Below, piece by piece: positions 26,453 through 34,284 of a stretch of 64,000 bases of DNA (position 1 is the first letter of the stretch; each line of letters starts with the position of its first letter). The DNA lies in the NCBI GenBank assembly GCA_013178165.1, contig JABLXG010000015.1, positions 1 through 64,000 on the forward strand, read 5' to 3'. The notes beneath the pieces are model-generated. The model was not told where the DNA came from and ran no database searches. It worked only from the letters and a program-made list of their open reading frames with translations. The position numbers were made by a program, and so were the translations under genes. Source of the DNA: Anaerolineae bacterium (GTDB taxonomy: Bacteria > Chloroflexota > Anaerolineae > Aggregatilineales > Ch27).

Positions 26453-28549
26453 ATGTGTCACTGGACGAAGCGCGTCGCCGTCCTGCTGGCCGGCGTGCTG
26501 GCGCTGGCGGGCTGCAATGGGGGCGGTACGCCACCGATGACGACCGGCACGATCCCGGCGACGGCCACGGAAACGCTGGTGACCGCACCCGGGCCGACCA
26601 ACACCCCCCTGAGCCTGGCCGCGCTGCGTGCCAGCCCGACGGCCACCCATACCGCTCTGCCCACCGCTACCCCGCCGCCGACGCTCACGCCTGCGCTCTA
26701 CACCCTGGTTCCGACGGTGATAGACCTGGGCATCATCGCCACGCCCATCCCATCAGCCACCTTCACGCCCTCGCCCACCAATACCCTGGTGCCGCCCGTG
26801 ATCACGCGCTTTGCCACCGACACCATCGGCGTAGACGCCCTGGACCTGGCCCTGGGACGGGCAGAAGTGGCGCTGAACTGGCGGGTGGACAACCGCGCAC
26901 CGGGTACTAATCTGGTCTTTGAGCAGGTTTTCCCCGACGGCCGCACCTTCAATGTTGAGCGGCCCCGCCACTTTGTGGAAGTGCCGTCCGAAGGCAACGG
27001 AAGCGTGATCCCGATCCTGCCCGGCGGAGACGCGACCGAGGTCCGCTTGCAGTTACGTGTGATCGTCATGGGCACTGGTGCGACACTGGCCCGCGCCGAG
27101 TTGCGTATCCCGATCAATCCTCTGCCAGCAGGCGGCTTTGCTACGGCCAGCGGCGACGCCTGCTACCAGCCGCCCTACATCCCCAGCACCGGCGTCCAGA
27201 TCGGCGCGCGTGGCATCGTCAGCCAGCAGTTGCCGGCGGGCCTACCCATGACGGCCATCAGCGGCGTAGGCGGGCGTGTAGTGGGCTACCTGCCGCGCGG
27301 GGAGACGTTTGTCGTGCTGGAGGGGCCGTTCTGTTACCGCGCACCGGGCAGCAACGAAGGCCATCGTCAGTGGCGGGTACGGGTGGAGCGCTCCGGGCTG
27401 GAAGGCTGGGTTCACGAGTATAGCGGGACGTTCACCGATTACCGCCTGTACTTCGGTGTGTTCCGCGGCTACCGCATCTACGACCCGGCGCAGTGTTACA
27501 GCGCGCCGTTCCTGCCCGATCGCGGCATCCGTGTTGGCTTCGGGGCGCGGCTCTCCGACACGATGCAGTACGGCCTGAGCCTGATGGGGGATACGGCGGA
27601 TAAGCCCGGCGGCAGCCAGACCACCGGCAGCCTGCAGGCGGGCGAAACCTTCACCGTGATCGAAGGCCCCTACTGCCTGCGCATCGAACCCGCTACCCAG
27701 GAGACGCTCGGCCACCGCCAGTGGAAGGTGCGCTCTGAGGTCAGTGGTGCCACCGGCTGGGTCTATGAGTATTCCGATGAGCGGCTGTCATACATTGTCC
27801 CGGTGGGCGAAGCGCCGGGCGGCCTGGTGATCCACGCCTTTGATGTGCAGCCGCGTACGGTGGCCGCGGGCGGGCCGCTGACGCTCACCTGGCAGGTCAG
27901 CGGCGTCAACGGCGTCAGCCTGTGGATGTGGCATGAGGCCCTGCCGGCCCGCCGCGTCTCGCTGAGCGGGACGGGCGCGTTGTTGCCGCTTTCCGGCTCG
28001 CTGACGATCAGCGCCCCGACAGAGGTGACTTCCGCCCGTTTCACGATCTTCGGGCAGGACGGGACCGGCCAGGAGGGCATCCCGGTCACGATCCTCTGCA
28101 CTTACCCCTGGTTTGCTGCGGGGGAACGGCAAACCTTCTGCCCCAACGCCCCGGCCCGCCTTGCCCAGGCCGCTTACCAGCCGTTTGAGCGCGGCCTGAT
28201 GGTCTGGTTTGAGGGGCGGATCTGGTGGCTGGACGCCAACGGCAATGGCCGCATTGATCCGGATCGCTGGGCAGGCGGCGATGTCGTGTATAGCGAGACG
28301 CCGCCGCAAGGGTTATTCCAGCCGATCCGGGGTTTTGGCACGCTGTGGGTTTCCGATCCCGGGGTGCGGAGCGCCCTGGGCTGGGCTACCGCCCCGGAGC
28401 AGGGCTATACCGTTCAGGTGCAAGAGACCAATGATTTCGCTCGACCGGGCCAGCGCGGATCGTACTATGCTTCCGAAGTTGTGCTAACCCTGCCGGATGG
28501 CCGTGTCCTTTCCCTGACGCGCATCGGCACCACGCTTCGTCAGCGCTAG
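26453..28549 (+). CDS. Large lipoprotein with two SH3-like repeats
   Basis: 698 aa from ATG 26453 (AAGAAGGAG ribosome site). The lipobox LAGC places the lipidated Cys at residue 21. A Thr/Pro-rich linker of about 95 residues follows. Two related ~95-residue units begin with CYQPPYIPSTGVQIG and CYSAPFLPDRGIRVG, and each contains GETF.V.EGP.C and HRQW(R/K)VR...GW.(H/Y)EYS. They look like paired SH3b domains. An Ig-like segment follows (VQPRTVAAGGPLTLTWQVSG), then a C-terminal region with WWLDANGNGRIDP. Likely a surface-attached wall-binding protein; no enzyme motif is seen. Confidence 0.75.
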   Translation: MCHWTKRVAVLLAGVLALAGCNGGGTPPMTTGTIPATATETLVTAPGPTNTPLSLAALRASPTATHTALPTATPPPTLTPALYTLVPTVIDLGIIATPIPSATFTPSPTNTLVPPVITRFATDTIGVDALDLALGRAEVALNWRVDNRAPGTNLVFEQVFPDGRTFNVERPRHFVEVPSEGNGSVIPILPGGDATEVRLQLRVIVMGTGATLARAELRIPINPLPAGGFATASGDACYQPPYIPSTGVQIGARGIVSQQLPAGLPMTAISGVGGRVVGYLPRGETFVVLEGPFCYRAPGSNEGHRQWRVRVERSGLEGWVHEYSGTFTDYRLYFGVFRGYRIYDPAQCYSAPFLPDRGIRVGFGARLSDTMQYGLSLMGDTADKPGGSQTTGSLQAGETFTVIEGPYCLRIEPATQETLGHRQWKVRSEVSGATGWVYEYSDERLSYIVPVGEAPGGLVIHAFDVQPRTVAAGGPLTLTWQVSGVNGVSLWMWHEALPARRVSLSGTGALLPLSGSLTISAPTEVTSARFTIFGQDGTGQEGIPVTILCTYPWFAAGERQTFCPNAPARLAQAAYQPFERGLMVWFEGRIWWLDANGNGRIDPDRWAGGDVVYSETPPQGLFQPIRGFGTLWVSDPGVRSALGWATAPEQGYTVQVQETNDFARPGQRGSYYASEVVLTLPDGRVLSLTRIGTTLRQR

Positions 28550-28595
28550 CGTTGTTCCGGCCCTGATCATGTAGCCTGCGTTACGATTCTTCTGT

Positions 28596-28626
28596 AACCG
28601 CCGCCAATTCCCGGCGGCGGTTTGCT
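28596..28626 (+). terminator. Intrinsic terminator of the lipoprotein gene
   Basis: AACCGCCGCC (28596-28605) pairs perfectly with GGCGGCGGTT (28613-28622), followed by TTTGCTTG. It lies 47 bp after the stop. Confidence 0.8.
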
Positions 28627-28741
28627 TGTGGCCGCCCGCCCACCGATGGTATATATGTGTACACGGCAGGCTCCGCCGGGGCCAGCCGATCGTTCAGCGC
28701 CCGCCACCATCCTGTGGCGACCAGCCGTAAGGGGTCCGACG

Positions 28742-30310
28742 ATGTCCTCAGGCGTAACCCTTCCCTCCGGCCACACCCGCATTGATAGCGCCGAGATGCG
28801 CAATATCGTCAAACGCTTCCCCGGCGTCCTGGCTAACGATCATGTCAACTTCGATGTCAAAGCGGGCGAGATTCACGCCCTGCTGGGCGAAAACGGCGCG
28901 GGCAAGAGCACCCTGATGAAAATCCTCTACGGCCTTTACCACCCGGACGAGGGCGAGATTCTGATCAACGGCCGGCCTGTGCGGCTGGAATCGCCATCGG
29001 ATGCGCTGGCGCAGGGCATTGGCATGATCCACCAGCACTTCATGCTCGTCCAGACGCTGACTGTCGCCGAAAACGTGGCCCTGGGGATGCAGCCGGCGGG
29101 GACGGTGCTCAACCTGGCTGAGGTGCGGGAGCGCCTGCTGGAGCTTTCTGCAATCTACGGGCTGAAGGTTAACCCGGACGCTTACATCTGGCAGCTTTCC
29201 GTGGGGGAACAGCAGCGGGTGGAGATCATCAAGGCGCTCTACCGCGGCGGGGCGTTGATCATCCTCGACGAGCCGACCGCCGTCCTGACCCCGCAGGAGG
29301 TCGACGAGCTGTTCGGCACGCTGCGCCAGATGCGCGACCAGGGTCATGCCCTGATCTTCATCTCCCACAAGCTGTACGAGGTACAGGCGCTGTGCGACCG
29401 GATCACGGTCATGCGCGACGGGCGGGTGGTGGATACCGTGCCCAACAACGGGATCGAGCAGCGCACCCTGGCGCGGATGATGGTCGGGCGCGACGTCAAG
29501 CTCCAGCCCGACCGGCCACAGGTTGAGCCGGGCGAGGTGCGGCTGGCGCTGGAAAACCTGACCGTGCTCAGCGACCAGGGCCTGCCCGCCCTGCAGGGGG
29601 TATCCCTGAACGTCCGCGCCGGGGAGATCGTCGGTATCGCCGGTGTTTCCGGCAACGGGCAACGCGAACTGGCGGAGTCGATCGCCGGGCTGCGGCCGGT
29701 CAGCGGCGGAACCATCCGCCTGGCCGGGCGGGAGATCAGCCACGCCCCGGTCAGCGAGCGGCTGGCTGCCGGGCTGTCCTTCATCCCGGAGGAGCGCAAC
29801 CGCCACGGCACGATCGGTGTCTTTTCCGTGGCGGAGAATCTGATCCTGCAGACCCACGCCAGCGAACCGTTCGCCCGCGGCATCTTCCTCGATTTCGGCG
29901 CGATCGCCGCGCACACGCGCGGGCTGATCAGCCGCTTCAATATCAAAACACCTTCGGCGGAAACGCCGGTCAAGAACCTTTCCGGCGGCAACGTGCAGAA
30001 ATTGATCCTGGCCCGTGAGCTTTCCCGCCAGCCGGTTGTCCTGATCGCTTCCCAGCCGACGCGCGGCGTGGACATCAGCGCCACGGAGTACATCCGCCAG
30101 GTGCTGATGGAGCAGCGCAGCGCCGGCGTGGCCATCCTGCTGATCTCAGAAGACCTGGACGAGATCATGGCCCTCTCCGACCGGATTGTGGTGCTCTACG
30201 AGGGGCGGTTCATGGGCGAGCTGGCCCGCGAGGACGCCGACGTGGAGACGCTGGGGCTGATGATGGCCGGGTCGACACTGGAACAGGCGCGGGCGCACGC
30301 CAGGGCGTGA
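28742..30310 (+). CDS. ABC transporter ATPase with two nucleotide-binding domains (nucleoside/simple sugar type)
   Basis: 522 aa from ATG 28742. The first NBD is complete: Walker A GENGAGKST (49-57), signature LSVGEQQRVE, Walker B ALIILDEPTA. The second NBD has the degenerate Walker A GVSGNGQRE and signature LSGGNVQK, as in YufO/NupA and RbsA-type proteins. It most resembles the ATPase of BmpA-type purine nucleoside importers. In such loci two permease genes normally follow. Here the next DNA, 38 bp on, is the low-GC restriction-modification island on the other strand, so this ATPase appears orphaned. Confidence 0.88.
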   Translation: MSSGVTLPSGHTRIDSAEMRNIVKRFPGVLANDHVNFDVKAGEIHALLGENGAGKSTLMKILYGLYHPDEGEILINGRPVRLESPSDALAQGIGMIHQHFMLVQTLTVAENVALGMQPAGTVLNLAEVRERLLELSAIYGLKVNPDAYIWQLSVGEQQRVEIIKALYRGGALIILDEPTAVLTPQEVDELFGTLRQMRDQGHALIFISHKLYEVQALCDRITVMRDGRVVDTVPNNGIEQRTLARMMVGRDVKLQPDRPQVEPGEVRLALENLTVLSDQGLPALQGVSLNVRAGEIVGIAGVSGNGQRELAESIAGLRPVSGGTIRLAGREISHAPVSERLAAGLSFIPEERNRHGTIGVFSVAENLILQTHASEPFARGIFLDFGAIAAHTRGLISRFNIKTPSAETPVKNLSGGNVQKLILARELSRQPVVLIASQPTRGVDISATEYIRQVLMEQRSAGVAILLISEDLDEIMALSDRIVVLYEGRFMGELAREDADVETLGLMMAGSTLEQARAHARA

Positions 30311-30347
30311 AGAGAAGCGGCGGGACTACACCCGAATATTGGTGTGA

Positions 30348-31214
30348 CTAGACAGCTAGATCGAACGGTAGATCACTAATATCTCTTAAGCGCCTTCCTT
30401 CAATCATAGTACAAAGCATATCCCATTGATCTTCAGTGTTATGGGTTTCCTTTACAGCTTGGCTTAGTTCTGGAAGTGCAAAATGATAGACACAATCCAA
30501 ATCTCCTGTCCCAAGTGCGAGAGTGGCAATTCGCGTTGGAAGTGGCTCAGCAGTTACCGCAACAACATGAGGTAGATGGCCCTTACGATTACGAATTAAG
30601 TTAAGAGCCTCTGTGCGTGTATTCTGTGATCTATCACTGCGTATAGTCCATTTGCACGAAATGCTGGCATGCAAGATGGGCGAAGGTTGCTGACGGTTGC
30701 ATTCTCGAAGAGGTGTGAAACTTACAATGCCTACCGTATCGTCCACAAGTGCCTCCCTACTATTAATCTCCTTATCTGAGACTGAGTATCTGGCAATAAT
30801 AATGTCTGGTTTCACAACATAGTCGCTTCCAAGAGCAGAGGCCAAATCCTTATTTGATTTCAGGATAGCTGCCACGCTAGCAAGATGTTCATACTGTTCA
30901 AAAGTGGAGATGTCCGTATCCGTGGTTTTGTACAGCCAATGCCCTGGTCGTAGATGAGAAAGGCTTCGAAAGGCTTGCTCAAGGAAATCACACGTTGCTT
31001 GCTCAAAAAGCCTTCCGGCGCTCTGTTCAGACAGTTCTGTTTCATTGGTAGTATACCTCAATTGTCTCATAATACTAAATGATATGCTAATACTTCTAGG
31101 ATTGCTTACATCAGCAAAATTAGGATATTTCTCCCCTGTCTTACTAATTCTTATTCGAATAATTTCATCGCTAATTCGCTGGTGATACTTTCGGCGTAGA
31201 TCACTTATGGTCAT
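30348..31214 (-). CDS. Type II restriction endonuclease, NgoMIV-like
   Basis: 288 aa from ATG 31214, whose first 14 bp overlap the methyltransferase end; a longer frame to 31295 would overlap by 95 bp. NgoMIV is about 286 aa with active-site residues Glu70, Asp140, Ser185, Lys187, Glu201 (recalled, not looked up). Here Glu71, Asp137 (KPDIII), Ser186-Cys187-Lys188 (SISCKW) and Glu202 (RTEALNLIRNRKG) fall at almost the same spacing. NgoMIV cuts GCCGGC to leave 4-nt ends; the target here is inferred. Codon use and base composition are much more AT-rich than the flanks, indicating horizontal transfer. Confidence 0.82.
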   Translation of the reverse strand: MTISDLRRKYHQRISDEIIRIRISKTGEKYPNFADVSNPRSISISFSIMRQLRYTTNETELSEQSAGRLFEQATCDFLEQAFRSLSHLRPGHWLYKTTDTDISTFEQYEHLASVAAILKSNKDLASALGSDYVVKPDIIIARYSVSDKEINSREALVDDTVGIVSFTPLRECNRQQPSPILHASISCKWTIRSDRSQNTRTEALNLIRNRKGHLPHVVAVTAEPLPTRIATLALGTGDLDCVYHFALPELSQAVKETHNTEDQWDMLCTMIEGRRLRDISDLPFDLAV

Positions 31215-32619
31215 TGTTGCCCTGTCCTGATATTGGTTTGTAAAAGCCAATGATAAATTCCTCATGCATTCTCTGTTCGATTTGTGAGTTACCATCTATA
31301 GTGGCGCCAGCTGGTAACATGCGTCGATTGCGATCCAGATTCCTTACGCCAATCGCAGGAATCTCAAATCCAATGTGCTTACCAATCTCTGCTAAACACA
31401 GGTCAATTTGCGTGTCGATCTCCCTGATAACAGAAGTACCTACAACTACAATTGCCGCTTTGCCAGGGCGCAAAACGCGGTACATCTCTTTCAGTACAAG
31501 AGTCATTTCCGAATAGTAGCGATGAACAGCTTGCGCCTTTTTCCTGTCAAGTTGGCCGACGCTGTGCACTACCTGATGGACAACACTAGGCAAGTCAAGC
31601 AGTGTCGTGTCCGAAACTGCTTCCCCGCCGATATACGCTTTTCGCTTGTTTCCAAGCTCTTGAATTGGGTAGCCTAACCATACCAATGAGAACTTATGCG
31701 CACGCATATAGTCGATCGCATTTGATATATAAGGGGGTGAAGTCACAATCAAATCTACCGTCTCATTGTCTAGCGGTAACTGCTGTGCATCGGCGAATTG
31801 TATCCTTGGAGAAATCATGTCCGGTGTGTATCGAATGAGACCTGACAGGTTGCGCTGTAACCGCTTTTCAAACTCCTCTATAGGTGAATGCAAAGTCTTG
31901 GTTAGCAATCTCACACGTCGCGAATCGCTGCGAGCGGTATCTTCCCCCAGAATAATCTCTCCACTCTGAGACAAAACTACCTTTGCTCTATGTGGACGTG
32001 TATGTGCCAGGTCAAAAGCTAGAGATACACCACCCGATTTTGTAATGATAATGCTTGAAAGAATTACTGAAAAGAAATTCCTAAGTTCAAGATCAGTTAA
32101 CTTCTCTATCTGAATTACCAAAGCAACAAGCTCAAGTTGGGTTGGGGGCGCAAACCAGTAGTCAATAAATTCTCTTGTTTTATTGTCAAACCGTGTAGCC
32201 AATTCACCTAAAAGCATCTCCCGATTGTTCAAAGCTAATGATGCTTGATGAATAATTCGTTGACCGGCACCTTTGATCTGTTCAATATCTACTTTAGACG
32301 TTTTCACTTTAGAAAGACGAACAGCCAAAGGATCAATATCAAACCCAATCGGCTTGCGTCCAGACAGTAAAGCCTCGACCACTGTCGTTCCTGATCCCAT
32401 CATTGGATCAAGAACAATGTCGCCTGGTTCTGTAAGTCCTTCAATAAACTTCCGAGGTAACTGAGGAGGAAACTTTGCAGGAAAAGCGTGAAAGTTGTGT
32501 GACGCATAATTACTAGGCTGATCATGAAAATTCAGATCGCCTTTTAATAGGCTGATTAGCTTCTCACGATAAGCTAATCCAAGAGATATCGCCGCTGTAT
32601 TATGAATTTTGCTTGGCAT
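31201..32619 (-). CDS. DNA methyltransferase of the restriction-modification pair (TSPPY, N4-cytosine or N6-adenine type)
   Basis: 472 aa from ATG 32619. An upstream in-frame start at 32685 is less likely because a TATAAT -10 (minus strand, 32648-32653) lies inside that extension. The SAM motif LDPMMGSGTT is at 70-79, preceded by FPAKFPPQLPRKFI. The catalytic TSPPY motif is near residue 291, separated by a ~200-residue region that may hold target recognition. TSPPY is usual for exocyclic-amine methylation, mostly N4-cytosine. It protects host DNA from the endonuclease encoded downstream and overlapping. Confidence 0.87.
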   Translation of the reverse strand: MPSKIHNTAAISLGLAYREKLISLLKGDLNFHDQPSNYASHNFHAFPAKFPPQLPRKFIEGLTEPGDIVLDPMMGSGTTVVEALLSGRKPIGFDIDPLAVRLSKVKTSKVDIEQIKGAGQRIIHQASLALNNREMLLGELATRFDNKTREFIDYWFAPPTQLELVALVIQIEKLTDLELRNFFSVILSSIIITKSGGVSLAFDLAHTRPHRAKVVLSQSGEIILGEDTARSDSRRVRLLTKTLHSPIEEFEKRLQRNLSGLIRYTPDMISPRIQFADAQQLPLDNETVDLIVTSPPYISNAIDYMRAHKFSLVWLGYPIQELGNKRKAYIGGEAVSDTTLLDLPSVVHQVVHSVGQLDRKKAQAVHRYYSEMTLVLKEMYRVLRPGKAAIVVVGTSVIREIDTQIDLCLAEIGKHIGFEIPAIGVRNLDRNRRMLPAGATIDGNSQIEQRMHEEFIIGFYKPISGQGNNDHK

Positions 32620-32704
32620 ATTCAGTGTATTTGTATACCTTTCTAGTATTATAACAAACAGATTACAGTCTGCACACGAAACCAATGTTCGCCAGGAAGG
32701 TTAA

Positions 32705-32725
32705 CTGTATAGGTTAACTATACAG
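32705..32725. promoter_or_regulatory. Perfect inverted repeat upstream of the restriction-modification operon
   Basis: CTGTATAG (32705-32712) and CTATACAG (32718-32725) form a perfect 8-bp dyad around GTTAA. It lies 86 bp upstream of the methyltransferase start and marks the AT-rich island edge. It may be an operator that times expression, or a boundary remnant. Confidence 0.4.
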
Positions 32726-32761
32726 GCAGAGTTTACCGAGGATATGAGACAGCGGTGAAGG

Positions 32762-33172
32762 TTAGCCCCGCCAGGCGGCCAGCGCCAGCAGCGCCCAACC
32801 AGCCACGAACGCCATCCCGCCCAGCGGCGCCACCGCACCCAGCCAGCGCAACCCGGTCAGGCTCAGGACGTACAGGCTGCCGGAGAAGAGGATCACCCCG
32901 GCCACGAACAGCCAGCCTGCCCAGGGCAGTAGCGGGCTGCTCCAGCGGGTAGCCGCCCAGGCCACCGCCAGCAGCGCCAGGGCATGCGCCATGTGGTAGC
33001 GGTTGGCCGTCTCGTAAGGTCCCTGCAGGTCAGGCCGGGCGGCGAAGTGCGCCGCCAACCCGTGCGATCCGAAGGCTCCCAGCGCCACCGCCAGGACGCC
33101 CAGCACCCCCGCGATTACGGTGAATATTCGTTCCACTGCTGCCGCGTTCCTCATCGCCTGTTTGCCGCGCAT
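32762..33172 (-). CDS. DUF423 family membrane protein
   Basis: 136 aa. Four hydrophobic helices with the family signature LGAFGSHGLAAH (residues ~31-42) and YHMAHALALLAV. Start taken as ATG 33172 because TACAAT on the minus strand (33183-33188) lies about 10 bp upstream, fitting a nearly leaderless transcript; ATG 33154 is the alternative. The family (YwdK/YgdD) is widespread and its function is unknown. Confidence 0.85.
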   Translation of the reverse strand: MRGKQAMRNAAAVERIFTVIAGVLGVLAVALGAFGSHGLAAHFAARPDLQGPYETANRYHMAHALALLAVAWAATRWSSPLLPWAGWLFVAGVILFSGSLYVLSLTGLRWLGAVAPLGGMAFVAGWALLALAAWRG

Positions 33173-33380
33173 CTATCCGGCCATTGTACCTCGCCTGCCG
33201 CCCCGGCTCCACGGCCTACGCCGCTCTGTACTCCTGGCCCTTTTTTATGAAAAATTTAGCCCCTCCGCTCAAAAATAGATTGCACAGTCTACCCTAGCCA
33301 GTAATAATGAAAGCAGAAGCCATGCTGTTTTCTGAGAACCGAATTATGTATGGCTTAACCAGCGGTAAAGCAAACACACC

Positions 33381-34079
33381 ATGAACCAGGTCCTGAAGGT
33401 GCGCATCCTTTTTATCGCAGATGAACCCGAAAGCGGGCAGCTCTGGACGCATCTGCTCCAGTCGAAGGACTACGAAGTTACGCTCCTCCATTCCCTGCAG
33501 GAAGCGGTTAATTGGTGGGCTGGCCAGGCCAGCGAGTTGATCATCGTGGATGTGTGCGGGCCATACCGGGGTGGGATCGAGATCGTGCGCCCACTCCGGG
33601 CTATCGTGACCGTCCCCATTCTGCTGCTGCTGAGCGACTACAGCGAAGCGCACGCCCTGGAAGCCTACCAGGCCGGGGCCAGTGAGTGCGTCGGTAAGCC
33701 GCTCGACCCCCGGCTCTTCCTGGCGAAAGTCCGGGTCTGGGCGGCACATTCGTGGCATGTCCCGACGGAGGCGCTCGATTCGTTCCAGATCGGTCCGCTG
33801 CGACTGGATACCCGCCAGCGCCAGCTCGTGATGGAGAACGGGGCGACAGTTAAGCTGACCAACCTGGAACTACGCCTGTTGCATTTGCTGGTGGCCCACG
33901 CCGGGCAGGTATTGCCGACCAGCGTGATTGTCGACCGGGTATGGGGCTACATGGGCGTGGGGGATGGCACGCTGGTGAAGAACGTGGTGTACCGCCTGCG
34001 CCGCAAGATCGAGCCGAACCCCGCCCGACCACGCCACATTGTGGCTGTAGCAGGCGAAGGGTACACGTTCTACCCCTAG
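33381..34079 (+). CDS. OmpR/PhoB-type response regulator
   Basis: 232 aa. The receiver domain (residues ~6-120) keeps the phospho-acceptor Asp in LIIVDVCG, a Ser in LLLLSDY at the switch position, and Lys in VGKPLD. The first acidic pocket reads ADEPE rather than the common DDE. The winged-helix output domain (residues ~135-232) shows LTNLELRLLHLLVAHAGQVL and YRLRRKIEP. No histidine kinase is adjacent, so the partner is unlinked. It controls transcription after phosphorylation; the neighbouring secreted repeat protein is a possible target by position only. Confidence 0.88.
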   Translation: MNQVLKVRILFIADEPESGQLWTHLLQSKDYEVTLLHSLQEAVNWWAGQASELIIVDVCGPYRGGIEIVRPLRAIVTVPILLLLSDYSEAHALEAYQAGASECVGKPLDPRLFLAKVRVWAAHSWHVPTEALDSFQIGPLRLDTRQRQLVMENGATVKLTNLELRLLHLLVAHAGQVLPTSVIVDRVWGYMGVGDGTLVKNVVYRLRRKIEPNPARPRHIVAVAGEGYTFYP

Positions 34080-34182
34080 AGCGCCCGACCCATCCGGCGT
34101 GTTTCCAACGGTCTTCAAACCAATTTCTACCTACAAGGGCGGCGCCCCGGTCGATTTGTGACTGCGGGCGCATGTTTTGCGA

Positions 34183-34212
34183 CCCGGCGGTGTTTTTTCA
34201 ACACCGGGTTTA
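34183..34212 (+). terminator. Hairpin after the response regulator
   Basis: A CCCGG..GTGTT arm (34183-34194, with a 2-nt bulge) and AACACCGGG (34200-34208) are followed by TTTACG. It is a plausible intrinsic terminator about 100 bp after the stop. Confidence 0.5.
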
Positions 34213-34284
34213 CGACCGCCATGTTGTAACTTATCTTTGCTGCATTATGTATTGTCTATTTATGGCTCATATGGAGGGACTATC

